Shown in pieces: positions 63,587 to 64,000 of a stretch of DNA of 64,000 bases (its first letter is position 1; each line of letters begins with the position of its first letter). The notes beneath the pieces are model-generated. The model worked only from the letters and a program-made list of their open reading frames with translations. It ran no database searches and was not told where the DNA came from. Origin of the DNA: a virus. Location: the IMG/VR virus record IMGVR_UViG_3300032236_000548, positions 1 to 64,000 of that record, one strand, 5' to 3'. The position numbers were made by a program, and so were the translations under genes.

Positions 63587-64000
63587 ATGACAAGAGCATA
63601 CTATAGAAGAATAACTGGATCTACAATGCAAGGTGACGGCGGCCAAGTTGCTGAAAAAGCTGGCACCTTGGTAGTCAATGCAGACGGTACACTACACCTA
63701 CACGATGGGAGTACATCCGGTGGATTGCCTCTAGTGGTAGACAGTGATTGGGTAAATCCCAACGATCATACTTGGAAGATACGTACCTACAACGATGGGG
63801 CCGCTGTGAGTTTTGATGGCACTACACCTGTGGTATGGTTTGATGTGGCTAATAGCCCATCGGGCCTAGATCAGTTCCGCGGTGCTATTATTGAGTATCA
63901 CGCTTTTACCAGTCAAGGAACAATAGTTGGAACTATTCACATAGCCGACGATTATCAACCAGGGGATGCTTTTACGCACACTGAACATATGAGTGGCAGT
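63587..64000 (+). CDS. Tail-associated protein, 3' end cut by window edge
   Basis: Open to the last base of the window (138 codons, no stop). The start MTRAYYRRITGSTMQGDGG is followed by VVNADGTLHLHDGSTSGG, the usual tail-fibre strand-turn repeat, and a domain TWKIRTYNDGAAVSFDGT. The ATG at 63587 is 15 nt after the previous stop. Probably another fibre or baseplate component. Confidence 0.75.
   Translation, partial: MTRAYYRRITGSTMQGDGGQVAEKAGTLVVNADGTLHLHDGSTSGGLPLVVDSDWVNPNDHTWKIRTYNDGAAVSFDGTTPVVWFDVANSPSGLDQFRGAIIEYHAFTSQGTIVGTIHIADDYQPGDAFTHTEHMSGS

Noticed and set aside
1-64000. CRISPR array, insertion sequence or integrase/attachment site
   Set aside because: No regularly spaced direct repeats, transposase motifs, terminal inverted repeats or tRNA-end duplications were seen on reading the window.

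Overview
The window is 64 kb of a large, AT-rich tailed-phage genome of the T4-like (contractile-tail) type. Evidence for this: tightly packed, mostly plus-strand genes with ATGA-type overlaps; a scattered tRNA set; RNA ligase, polynucleotide-kinase-like, DNA ligase and ClpP genes; TAAATA motifs resembling the T4 late promoter; and a block of very large tail/fibre proteins whose N- and C-terminal signatures are typical of aquatic T4-like phages. Host-type sigma70 promoters (TTGACA-N17-TATAAT) and a run of small lipoproteins, including an entericidin-like one, point to a Gram-negative, probably proteobacterial, aquatic host. The host species cannot be named from this sequence.

Layout. 1-2.4 kb: tRNAs (Thr, Gly, Pro, Val, Cys), a structured non-coding stretch, a parvulin prolyl isomerase, 2-oxoglutarate oxygenases and an RNA-polymerase omega-like subunit. 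3.0-5.0 kb: a promoter-driven, about 400-nt two-domain structured RNA placed directly before a Ro60/TROVE-like DUF2828 protein, ending in a terminator. 5.0-10.1 kb: small early-type genes and an RNA repair module (metallophosphoesterase, Rnl1-like ligase, P-loop kinase). 10.1-12.4 kb: a beta-hydroxylase-like oxygenase, a DUF2061 membrane protein and a TRAP DctP-like binding protein without a signal peptide. 12.4-21.3 kb: one tightly coupled ten-gene operon with a PurD-like ATP-grasp ligase, five PP-loop ATPases, a SpeD-like pyruvoyl enzyme, a Rieske oxygenase, an unknown protein and a fatty-acid desaturase. It looks like a biosynthetic pathway of unknown product. 21.3-34.4 kb: an odd tRNA-like gene, translation factor IF-1, AbrB-like and zinc proteins, three HExxH metalloproteins, a second metallophosphoesterase, the lipoprotein/entericidin cluster, a MazG-like protein, ClpP and DNA ligase. 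34.4-38.3 kb: a second coupled cassette with two radical SAM enzymes, an unknown protein and an SGNH hydrolase. 38.4-44.7 kb: a QueD-like protein, UV-damage endonuclease, Fe/Mn superoxide dismutase and an A-type Fe-S carrier. 44.7-64 kb: giant virion proteins, including one of 4655 residues.

How it works together. Two promoter classes divide the genome. Sigma70-type promoters precede omega, the structured RNA/DUF2828, RNA repair, lipoproteins, DNA ligase and the QueD-like gene. TAAATA late-type motifs precede the tail fibre, SOD, the Fe-S carrier, the 12.4-kb operon and all four minus-strand genes. Several of these genes appear to have leaderless transcripts. The most unusual systems are the Ro60-like RNP candidate and the 9-kb ATP-grasp/PP-loop operon. 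Function calls come from reading motifs by eye. No database or folding program was run.
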